Shown here one piece after another: positions 1-10,400 of a stretch of DNA of 64,000 bases. The notes under the pieces were generated by a model. That model was not told the DNA's origin. It was given only the letters and a program-made list of their open reading frames with translations, and made no database searches. This DNA comes from Liolophura sinensis (taxonomy: Eukaryota; Mollusca; Polyplacophora; Chitonida; Chitonidae), in the NCBI RefSeq assembly GCF_032854445.1, contig NC_088302.1, positions 16,983,338 to 17,047,337 on the forward strand, in the 5' to 3' direction. The position numbers were made by a program, and so were the translations under genes. Positions within the stretch are counted from its first letter, which is position 1. Every line of letters begins with the position of its first letter.

Positions 1-1008
1 AAGAGTGGTGGTTACATGCTGTACACTGAACTGGAATTGGTGAGACGGCTGATCGAGTCCTTGACCTCCGGTGAGATATGTTGGGCTGTGCAAGAAAGCT
101 CACGGCCACTTATTGATGAGCTGAAAGCAGTGCTGGGAAACTTAGCAGCTGGTGATGCTAAACGTCTGACCTTCATATCAGAGACATGCGACACAACAGT
201 AATGCAGGGCATTGAGGAATCTTTAGAGCTGGAGGAGAGAGAAGATCAAGACTTCACAGACTACATGTGGATCTTGTTGAAAAAGTGCTCCTCGTTCGCA
301 GAGCTAGTTGATTGTTTGGAGCTTATTTTCAGTCAAGTTAAATCTGGAAAACTACAGCCAATGGTGAACAGAAATAACAAGACAGGCATGGCCCAGCTAA
401 TGAGGAATTCTTACACTGGTGGTGCCTGCTTCTTCCCACCTCTTTCCCCGGGCATGCTACCGATCGAACTACTGACTGAGATGGGCCTTGAAAAACTTAC
501 CATGGATTATGTCAATGCTTTCTTAGCCAAGAACCTAACAACCCCCATACACCTAGAGTACTTCGTGGACAGAGACCTTAAGTTGACAGAGAAACTTGAA
601 CGCCTGGAGAAACTGCACTGTGTTTTGGAACTGATGATAATTCTAAAAACGTTCCTGCACACTCCACAAGCCACACTGAGTGCATGCGCCTGTCAGACCC
701 TGCAGTACTTTGAGACCAACAGATTGGACTGGGAGAAAGTTTTCAGCGTGCCTGTTCCAACACAGTCTGTTGCAAAGATGCTGGAGAATGCTCCTCCCAA
801 TATTTGGCAGTGCCGTGAAATGAGAAATAGTGGCGGAATAAATGAAGTCAAGATCAAACGCTTGTCAACAGAAATGCCATTCCAACACTTAGACCATCCC
901 AAACATAGCTGTATGTTTGACAGCAGTCAGCTGGATACCAGTGCTACTCCAAGTGAGGACTTGGAATACTTCCAGGTAGCAATTGAGGACAGTGTTATCC
1001 TACTATAG
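1..1008 (+). CDS. ZWILCH: Zwilch, kinetochore RZZ-complex subunit (C-terminal part)
   Basis: Frame 1 is open from the first base to a TAG at 1006-1008, giving about 335 residues; the N-terminal part lies off the left edge. Zwilch, with ROD and ZW10, forms the RZZ complex that builds the outer kinetochore corona and recruits dynein and Mad1-Mad2 for the spindle checkpoint. Recognition rests on conserved blocks recalled from animal Zwilch: 'DFTDYMWILLKKCSSFAELV', 'SGKLQPMVNRNNKTGMAQLM' followed by 'RNSY', then 'PIELLTEMGLEKLTMDYVNA', and 'LERLEKLHCVLELMIILKTF'. Human Zwilch is about 591 residues, so a little over half is visible. The ATG at 16 is internal, not the start. The last ~40 residues are poorly conserved. 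No intron interrupts this 1 kb, unlike the other genes in the window. The gene converges on the CCDC158-like gene. Confidence 0.85.
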   Translation, partial: KSGGYMLYTELELVRRLIESLTSGEICWAVQESSRPLIDELKAVLGNLAAGDAKRLTFISETCDTTVMQGIEESLELEEREDQDFTDYMWILLKKCSSFAELVDCLELIFSQVKSGKLQPMVNRNNKTGMAQLMRNSYTGGACFFPPLSPGMLPIELLTEMGLEKLTMDYVNAFLAKNLTTPIHLEYFVDRDLKLTEKLERLEKLHCVLELMIILKTFLHTPQATLSACACQTLQYFETNRLDWEKVFSVPVPTQSVAKMLENAPPNIWQCREMRNSGGINEVKIKRLSTEMPFQHLDHPKHSCMFDSSQLDTSATPSEDLEYFQVAIEDSVILL

Positions 1009-1041
1009 TGGGATTTCCTTCTATTGAATTTTTCCATTAGT

Positions 1042-1047
1042 AATAAA
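1042..1047 (+). terminator. Candidate polyadenylation signal of Zwilch
   Basis: AATAAA lies 34 bases after the stop codon. Two more candidates, at 1272-1277 and 1388-1393, would give longer 3' UTRs. The sequence alone cannot choose between them. Confidence 0.4.
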
Positions 1048-1637
1048 TATTGGAATAGTTTGTCTCTGGGAAAACTCTTACAAATAGTGAAATTTGACCT
1101 GTGTAAAGAATTCATCATCTGACACTTTTCATGTACATGTATAATGGTCTTTTGGAGTATATGTAACCCTCTGTCAGGATTATTATCAGGCCAAGCTTTA
1201 AACCAGTGCTTCTTGAATGTTCATCAATATTATGTAAGCATGAATTTTGTTAATCTTTTCAAGTTTAACAAAATAAATCATTTCTATTCCATAACTTCCC
1301 ATTATATGGGTCGAAATATAATTATTTCTGTGATTACTTAGATGCATTAAATTTGGTACAAAATGTGTATGAAATTAAAAAAAAATGAATAAATGTACAA
1401 TCTCTTGTGAGGACTGAGTGTAGTAACATTAGTCACTAGGTGGCTACCCACTCCATTTTCTACAGAAGTAGCAAGATTGCAGGTAGCTGGTAATTGCCTT
1501 CTAATGAACCCCCTGGATATGGGGGAGGGTACAGGTGTGAAATAGACCATCTGACAAACTTCATTTCATACATTGATAATATAACAACATCCCAAAAAGA
1601 CTATGCTTATGTTTGCTTGTGCTTAGATGGTCGAAGG

Positions 1638-1885
1638 GGGGCCTCCTTGGCTCAGTCGGTTAGTGCGCTAGCGCAGCGTAATGACCCAAGAGCCTCTCAC
1701 CAATGAGGTCGCTGTGAGCTCAAGTCCAGCTCATGCTGGCTTCCTCTCCAGCCGTAAGTGGGAAGGTCTGCCAGCAACCTGCGGATGGTCGTGGGTTTCC
1801 ACCCACCATAATGCTGGCCGTCGTCGTATAAGTGAAATATTCTTGAGTACAGCGTAAAACACCAATCAAAAAAAAAAAAAAAAAA
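1638..1885 (+). mobile_element. SINE family A, full length with target-site duplication
   Basis: The tRNA-like head reads 'TGGCTCAGTCGGTTAGTGCG', with an A-box-like start and a B-box-like 'gctcaagtcc'. The body ends in 'gtaaaacaccaatc' and an A tail. The flanks 1624-1637 and 1886-1899 are an identical 14-base duplication, 'tagatggtcgaagg', which fixes both ends and indicates a fairly recent insertion by LINE machinery. This is the clearest copy of the family in the window. Confidence 0.9.
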
Positions 1886-1984
1886 TAGATGGTCGAAGGA
1901 TTACCAGTAGCACATGGTCTGTCACATGGTCTGAGGGAAGTACAATTCTGCTTGTGGATTGATGGTAGTGAATGATTAACACTG

Positions 1985-2205
1985 TGATATTTGAAAAGTT
2001 TGAGCTTATATGATGGCAGTCAGTTTTGTGTGTGGAAAAATAACCTCCCACCTTTGACAACTTACTGACAAACTCTTTCACTTATGACAGATAGATTTGC
2101 ACTCCATATTGCTGGAAGACAAGTAGTTTGTAAGACAATGTAAGACTGCACAAACTGCACTACACGAGCTATTAACACTTCTGGTAACCAAGGCCCTTAC
2201 AAGTA
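1985..2205 (-). repeat. Decayed interspersed repeat, family B
   Basis: It shares a run of landmarks with copies near 27.7, 28.2, 46.4 and 62.5 kb: 'ttatatgatggcagtcagtttt', a 'gtgg..aa' motif, 'cctttgacaacttactgac', 'ctggaagacaagt' and 'accaaggccc'. The strand was assigned so that the tail resembling SINE A lies at the 3' end. The copy is diverged and its boundaries are approximate. Confidence 0.55.
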
Positions 2206-2257
2206 ACAGTGAAGTAATCCTTGTACACCTGTCCAGAGCCAAGGATTTATTTGTGTT

Positions 2258-2352
2258 TTATACAGTATTCAAGAATACTTTACTTTATATATGACAGTGG
2301 GCAGCATTAAGGTGTGAGGAAACCAGAAAACCCACAACCATCTACAGGTTCC
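2258..2352 (-). repeat. SINE family A fragment (tail end)
   Basis: The reverse complement of the family A 3' part is visible: 'attcaagaatactttac', 'atgacagtgggcagcatta', 'gaggaaacc' and 'cccacaaccatct'. The head is missing and the copy is old. Confidence 0.55.
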
Positions 2353-3194
2353 TTTTTTTAGGCTTCGCACTTTTTACTCGCTGAGCTTAACAGCAGTCGG
2401 CTGATGGGACATAGTGGACTGGTTGTAGAAACTTACTCGGGTAGAACCAGGGTGTCTCTCTGGCTTGACACTACTTGGATAACTCAAGGCTATGGACTTT
2501 GTAAGAAAAAGAATGCTTGCTGTGATTTAAGCAAACAGTGTCTCTCCATTTGAAAGTGCAAAACAAAATGTTTGATGTGAGTTAACCAAGCAGTGTATCT
2601 GTGCTTAAAAGTAAAAAAAAAAAATGCTTGAAGTAAGTTAACCAAGCAGTGTCTCTCTGGTTGAAAGTAATGTACAAAGTTTAATACCAAAATGCCTTTC
2701 TGATCAGCCCTAGTATCAAAACACATTACCAACCAACACTTGGCATTTTTCATAGTGTGGATAATACAGGAGTTTCAAGTTAAAACTCTTCTATCACTAA
2801 AGCTAAAGAAAGTCCTACTGTACCAAGTGACCTGTCAGAAATGTTCTGTTTTTAATTACATGTAATATGACCATGTGAGAAAAATGTTCAGAATGAGTTA
2901 CTTAGGGTAGGCAAACAATAGAGTTAAATTGAGATAAATAGAGATAAATTGAGGTTGACTGTTTGCAAACTTAATTAGTTCCTGGGGAAAAGAGGCGTCC
3001 ATTGCACCTCTGAAAGATGGCAAGACAGGTGATGGGTATGTCACATAATACAGTCAGTAGGATTTTCACCTTAGCGACAATAATTCAAACTCAAACTTCC
3101 CTAATGGGCACCAAAACTGGCTAGCCTTCCACAACTCCTCTGACGGTGTACTGGTGCTCCTAAGCCTTCTAAGAGATATCGACTGGTGCTTACT

Positions 3195-3330
3195 GTTGTA
3201 CTCATTGTTTGTTTCACACAACAGCAGTCACTTTCAGAAGTGGAGGAAACCAAAGTGTCCAGAGTAAACCACTGTCCTTTGACAAGGAACTCACAAACTT
3301 TCCCACACATTAAATTCACCGGCACACGAA
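3195..3330 (-). repeat. Decayed interspersed repeat, family B
   Basis: Landmarks are 'agtggaggaaaccaaagtg', 'agagtaaaccactgtccttt' and 'caaactttcccacac', in the same order as in the other family B copies. Boundaries are approximate. Confidence 0.5.
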
Positions 3331-3838
3331 GCTCAATATGTATGCCAAACAATGCTAGAAGTGGAATGATCTTCCACAAACTTCATGTAAGATCACATGA
3401 ACATCCCTAACAGTGGAAGCAGGAGATTTTATAGCCATTTATTGGTAACCGCATTTAGAACCCTAACTGACTTACTTAAGACACTTACACTGACCTCATC
3501 AAATAACAAACAAAATGTTTCTGAAGATAGACTTTAATATGCGTTTGATGAGTATACATGTGCCAACTCCAGCAAGAGTTAAAATACTTAAATGCTTTTA
3601 CACTGAGTATGCAACTGCCAGGCTTCAAATATGTGTATATGAACTGTACATGCTTTCATAAGCTGGACAAGTTGACAAATCAGACTACATGTAGTAGGTA
3701 AATCACAACATTTTAGCACTTGGAATACATCTATATTTACCACTATTTCAAATTCAGCATATCCATTTCAGGCACACACCTCGAGGACATGTAATCATCA
3801 ATAAAAAGCCAGCTGAAAACTGAAAATGTTTTTAATAA

Positions 3839-3844
3839 TTTATT
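3839..3844 (-). terminator. Candidate polyadenylation signal of the CCDC158-like gene
   Basis: 'tttatt' on the plus strand reads AATAAA on the minus strand, about 590 bases past the stop codon at 4431-4433. If used, the 26-base tandem repeat falls inside the 3' UTR. Confidence 0.35.
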
Positions 3845-4067
3845 TTTTAACATACTGTGTTTAAATTTACAGTGCCTCACTCCATACATTTGAATCATAA
3901 AACTAACTTAAATTCAAGAATTTAGGCGAGTCTCTAATAGAAATAGACTATACTACTCTTCTTAAAATATTTTGAGGACAGCAGTTTTAGCTCTGATGCC
4001 TGCATGAAATAAATAAGGATTTCTCTAATGGTTTGGTCTCATGACATGGCATCATGACTACATAGTG

Positions 4068-4284
4068 AAATGTGATAATATGACCAGATAATAAGATGGG
4101 ATACTATGACCTGATAATGAGATGTGATAATATCACCAGATAATGAGATGTGATAATATCACCAGATAATGAGATGATAATATCACCAAATAATGAGATG
4201 TGATAATATCACCAGATAATGAGACATGACAATATCCCCAGATAATGAGACATGATAATATGATCAGATAATGAGATATGACAG
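4068..4284. repeat. 26-base tandem repeat downstream of the CCDC158-like stop codon
   Basis: About eight imperfect copies of a unit close to 'gagatgtgataatatcacc' plus 'agataat'. Copies differ by single bases and one lacks a few bases. The array is 150-360 bases past the stop of the minus-strand gene, so it probably lies in its 3' UTR. An open frame read from the opposite strand is a product of this periodicity, not a gene. Confidence 0.85.
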
Positions 4285-4430
4285 GAATATCAGCCAGTAA
4301 GGCATACATTAACATGCAATGTAACAGAACTACTGGCTGTCGAAGCATGGTCACATGACCAGCTAATGAGGCACATATCACTTATGTTCATGTACATATC
4401 ACAGATAGCTGAGCTATGTCAGGATATTCT

Positions 4431-7400
4431 TCATCTCTTCTTGTGAACCTTGCTCTCAGAATTTCTCATTCGTTGAAGTTTTTTCCCTTGGACTTTAACC
4501 AAATCTGCCATTTCTGAATATAAAAAAAATATTAGATCATGAAGAAAATTATTAGATCTAAATTACTGGCCACTCAGAACAAACTTTGTACAACTTCATT
4601 TCAGCCATGAACGAAGATGAAGAAGAAGATGAACCTAACAACCTAGTTCTGGACAGGTTGTTGATCAAATTTCCATGAATGAAGTTCTGCCACATAATTT
4701 TGACCCCAAAAATACAAATCAAGACATAATAATCAAGACATGTATTACCTTTATTTCTGCCTTGAGTTTAATGTCCCTTATATCTAACAGGTTCCTCCAT
4801 TAAATTCCCATGAATGGATTATGTCACCTAATTTAGACATGAACAAATACAAGTTAAGATCATCAGGTGATCATGTCCTGTGCATGGCATATTTTGATAC
4901 TTTGTTCCCAATAAACTTCATCTTACGCACACTTTCATTGATCTGTACCAAGGATAACCATACAAAGATTTCTTTAATTTTACTTTTTAGACCGAATTCC
5001 TCAGTGACAGAGATTTGCTTTTCGTCTACACACATTTGTCCATTAGTGATGAATAACTATTTGATAGATCCCTCTAGGGCTAAATTAGAATTTGATGGAG
5101 ACAAATGTCTGTTTTACCCACACATTTTTGGTCCTCAGTGACGGATAACCATATGTTAGCTCCTTACCTTTAATGGGTGACACAAACCTTTGTTTTCCCT
5201 CTGGAGACTTTTGCCTATCTATGTTAGAAAACCATGTAACATTTCGACACAAACACAAACCTTTGTTGTCCATCTGCATGCTTTAGCCTATCTATGTTGG
5301 ATAACTATTTGATATTTCCATACATTTAATGCATGACACAAACCTTTGTTTTCCCTCTGGAGACTTTCACCCATCTCGGACAGAGACGCCATCTTGGCTT
5401 CCAAACGTTTACACATTGCCCACGTATCCGCCATCTGGGCTGAGGAAGCAGAAGTGGTCACATCTGAAAACCAGAGTCGCAGGTGATCAATCTTTCTCAG
5501 TTTGTTAGTTAGCAGTGTTGATATTTTGTATCACTTCACTCATTTAAATCAGGCTGGTTTACACACCAAAATATATTTCAGGACTGCTTTACCCGAATGT
5601 CATAATGAAGAAATCAGATATGACAACCAACCAAGTCGTGACAGATGTACATGTACGCTGACACCAGGTTCACTAGTAACGTACTTTACCTGTATCTTCC
5701 ACACGAATGAAATATTTTTGAACATGGTGACTAAGATAAAGCAAAAGTGTGTGAATAATACGAATTCATCTCCTACCAATGCCAAAATAACCCCATGGAC
5801 AGAATTTGAACAAAAAATTTCAAATGTCTGCCTAAGTATGGTGTAAATCACTGATCAAATAAATAGTGAATAAATCCAGTGTCTGCCCAAACACACCTGA
5901 ACATGGTCAATCAAGCCACAAACGATGCAGACAATATCAGATCTATCCAGGAGATCGATCCATATTTACATTTTAATGTTTCACGAAAGGTTTTTACACT
6001 GACAAATAGAATTTATTTACTTGATTTACGTCATACTCAAGAATATTTCACTTGTACGACGGCAGCCATCCTCATGGTGGGCAGAACCGGGCAGAGCCCA
6101 GGGGACACCCACGACCATCCGCCGGTTGCCGCAGAAATTCCTACGTAGGAACCGACAGAATCACTTGCCTGACATGTTATTACAGCTGTAGGAAGCTGAT
6201 GCCCTGTGACTGGAAGAACCTTGATTTGTGTGCCAACTGTTGAATTTCCTCACAATTGGACTTCCTGGAAAACAATTCATAACAGAAATTGTAATGAGTT
6301 ACAATGTAATGAGTTTGCAATCATAAGCGACAAAACAGTAAGTACGCAAATGTGTAACTCTGCTGGGATAGCATGACCTGCTCACATAATAATAATGAGA
6401 AATATTGCTATTTGTAATATTTGTAAACAGTATATATTTGTTTTTGTACACTATCCCAAAATAAAGTGCTTAAACATGCATTTTCAAGGCTGGGTTGTGC
6501 AGCCTGATACAAGTTGACCTTTCGGGTTGCACCTTAACCCTGGTCACGCTGGAGTGTGCACTACCCGGCAACTCATAGTTTTTTTAGGCCAGTATGACTA
6601 GCTCCTAGTTTGGATTATATATGAGCACCCTACAAAGGAGGGATTTTAGTCACTTTCATTTCTGTTTTTAAGGGCGGTGTGGTACTTCTTATATTGTCTG
6701 CCAGCAGGGCAAAATTGGCAAAAGTGTTTCTTATTACAGGTAATTCCCACCCAACATACCTGGTTCAGATGTGTCCTCCATGTTAATACCAGCAGAGATG
6801 TCTGACAATGACAACGACTGCTGAGAGACGTCATTCACCTCGCAAGTAGGTACGAGTGATCTACTTGGGGTCGATGTCCACTCAGTCATACCTAACAAAA
6901 CAAGAATTCAAAATAGCACTTGGCATTAAAGATGGGCAGATTGACCGACAAAAGTTATCACGTACAAGAAAACAGACGCATGTGAAGCTGTGGAGTCTGG
7001 ATTCAAGGTGTTTCTTCAGGAAAACATATTCTGAAAAACCAAGATTATTGTCATTAGCAAATGCTGACTGAGTGAGTGAGTGAGTGAGTGAGTGCTTGGG
7101 GTTTAATGTCGTACTTAACAGTTTTCCAGACGTAGAAGGAGTCTTAGAGTGCATGTAATGTGCCTCATTGTTGCAGGACGGATTTCCAGCATTCTTTTAT
7201 CTAGTGCTCCTACACTGAGACGCCTTACCGAAGGCAAGTAAAGTATCCTGCCTGAGCCATTATACTGATATGGGTCAACCTGTCGTTGCACTATCCCCTT
7301 AATGCTGAACGCCACGCGAGGATGTTACAACTTCCTCTTTTAAGGTGTTAGGTGTAACCTGACCCAGGATTGACCCTGGATCTACCCTGGGAAGAGCCAG

Positions 7401-10400
7401 ATCTACCGCTCCCGAAGAGGACGGTTTACCAACTGAATTATCGAGGCTGGTCTCTAGCAAGTGCTGTGTGTTATAAAGTATTTTCAGAAGTCCATGTTGA
7501 ACAGACTTAAAACTTCTCAACTTTAGCGCTGTACGCAATAACAAGAGAATTTCATTTAAAGATTATTCTTTTCATTTCCTGAATTCAATAACATTATCTC
7601 ATTATAAATGAGTGGCCATCTGTCTGGTGAGATAACTCACCTATGTGCTTACTACGCTGAGTTTGCCCAAGATAGCTCTCTAGACATATGAATTTGCTAG
7701 TGTGTTGAGTGTGTTGAGATTGGTGAAGATAACCCTCTAGCGTGTTGGGTGTGCTGAGCTTACTCACCTGAAGGTTTGCTGTGTTGTTTTGTTAGACTGT
7801 TGATCCTCTCAGCCTCTAACTCCCACTTAGGGACTACTTTAGGGCTGACCACCTCTCCTCCTCTGCAGAATAAAGGAGTAGTAAATAATCTGTTAATCTA
7901 CATTTGTCACGTACACTAAACTTACATACAACCACAAAATACATACAATGTGTGAATTTTTGAATCTATTGTCAAATTTCCAAGTACATGAAGACCATCC
8001 CAGCAACAACAAACACCTACCCATTCAGTGCATCCTTTGTCTCCTTCCCCGACTCTCTGATTTTGTCTCCTATGCCTTGGTTTGACATAAGGGATTTTAC
8101 TTCTGACAAAAGGGATTTTAATTGGGTACCTATCTCTGTGAAAGCATCAAGAGACTGGCATGGCTCCTGGTAGACACAGAAAAAAAATGAGAAATCTGTC
8201 AGTATTAAGACAATTTATGACACTGAATTGTTTAAAATCTTAAAATGAATATAAAAAGAATCATGCTGCACAAAAGTTAACCCCAAGCTTCCTACTTAGC
8301 CAGTTTACCTACATTGCAATTGCCTATCAAAATGAGCTTTGATCTACAACCTACACAAACGGCATCCTTCCCAAACATTGAACTAATGCCCCTAAACATT
8401 CTTTTAGATATTCTGGGGTGAAAATATGCCTCCATTGACTAATTGTGAAATTGTCTATGATGCCCTACATTGTACAGAGTCTTTCATCATCTTATTTCAG
8501 GTTCATCTATATTTTATATATATATACGTTATATATAATTAATTAATGTATGTACTAATTGATCTCTCTCAGAAAATGAATTATTATTTTTATTTAATTA
8601 GGTGTGAAGAATCTTACACAAACTGAAAAGTCAATATGCTGTTTGAGTAGGCAAATATGTGAGTGACAAAATAAAATTCTTCTGAACACTATATCATACT
8701 TTTTTGTTTATCCAGAATTCTTTGTTTATCCTTTTGGCACACCACAAAAACACTTCCTTATTTATTTCATGGACTGGCCATTTACAGCATGCTGAGGGCT
8801 ATTTCAGCTTTATGAGTGAAGGAAAAAGGATCATAACTGAATGAAACAACTACACTTCACAATGGTACTTGTACTTGGTAAACCTCCTGATGTAAGGCTG
8901 CAGTTGTGGAAATAGAGGATGGGTTAGAACATGCAGCCTCTTCACTGATCATGGGTTAGTATTTTCCACAGACATACAACTGGATTTGCATTACTTCATA
9001 GCATTACATGACATGACACATTTGTTACAGTGTTTCCATGGCCCATGCATTGTCAATTACGACTGTACTACACCATCAATCTACCCATCAAGAATCATCA
9101 GCCCGATGCAATGTATATGGGGTGTGTTACATTTGCTCAGTCTGCGTTAACACAGGCGTTAAAGAATTGCATTGTTAAAGAATCGCATGGATTAAGGAAT
9201 TCACTGAAACACTAGAGCATATTTAAGATACTCCCACCCTCGAAACCCCCGATTAACGGATGAATGATCGAAAACGCTACCGCATGTCAGGAATACAACA
9301 CTAAACAGCCTAAACCACTCAGTTTTCACTTACTGATGCCATCATCATATGCAACTGACAAAAAGAAAAATTCAAACTTGTTGCAACAAGAACTATAGGC
9401 AATAGACTTTCATTTCCGGTATGACTCATCTGCCTTTTCTACAGACTAGCCAGAGACAAGTTCATTTGTTAAATCCTAAAAGATAACCAGGTGTTGTCTG
9501 TCCACAGCAATTACAACCTTCTGATAAAGTATGCAATACCACCAAAACGATCACAACTCCTCACATCAGTACAAACATGATCAAAAATATCTGTTCAACT
9601 GTTCAAAATATGCATGTATGAAAGGTAATTGTACCTGGTGCGGTGAAGCAAATGTTGCTTTAGGGCTATTGGTGCCAACGTCTGTATTAGAGACCTTAGT
9701 CTGCGCTGGCTGGCTTGGCTTAGTTCCCTGACCCCCGGACTGTGCCTCCTGAAGACAAATACAAAGTTTGGTCACAAAATTAACAACAAAGATATGTACA
9801 TAGTCTAAACAGCATAACAAGTACGTGTATGAAGAAATGCACATACACAGTCTTGTCACAGAAGCCTTCTGGAAGAATGGCTTTTCTCCAGGGGCTTAAG
9901 CTATCAGAATATACCATGTACATATACGTAGCTGTATATACGTGTATATCAAAGTCCATAACAAATGAAAAACAGCCATAATTTTGTTGAAAATGGATGA
10001 CATGCCCCAAAACTCAAAGGAGCCTCTCACAAATGCGGTCAGTGTGAGTTCAAGTCCAGGTTCCTCTCTGGGTATGTGTGAAGGTCGTGGGTTTCCCCCC
10101 AGGCTCTGCCTGGTTTCCTTCCACCGAGATGCTGGCCGCCATCGTATCCGTGAAACATTCTCGAGTACAGCGTAAAACACCAATCAAATAAATAAATAAA
10201 TAAATAATTAAATCATGGTGTAGTCTGGAGTACTGTTTTGTGATGTAATGACAGACGGGTTGCAAAGCTACAAGTGTTATCACCTCCCCTCCCGATACAT
10301 AGCAGGGGACTAATTAAAATTACTCGCTTTCCATTCAAGCACAGGATAATTGGGCAAATGTTCTGGTCATATCATGTAACTAGATTAGTGAACAAAAAAG

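Larger units (their letters stand above)
1009..4430. other. Convergent intergenic spacer between Zwilch and the CCDC158-like gene
   Basis: No coding region was found. The spacer holds the 3' UTRs of both neighbours, one well-preserved SINE with target duplication (1638-1885), several decayed repeats (1985-2205, 2258-2352, 3195-3330) and a 26-base tandem repeat (4068-4284). Short open frames here overlap these repeats or are random. Confidence 0.6.

Noticed and set aside
1638-1720. tRNA-like segment at 1.6 kb (also at 53.2 and 60.3 kb)
   Set aside because: These are SINE heads followed by SINE bodies, poly(A) or repeat tails and target duplications, not free-standing tRNA genes.
4133-4381. 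82-residue minus-strand frame with 'YLVILS' repeats
   Set aside because: It translates the 26-base tandem repeat downstream of the CCDC158-like stop codon; the gene ends at 4431.
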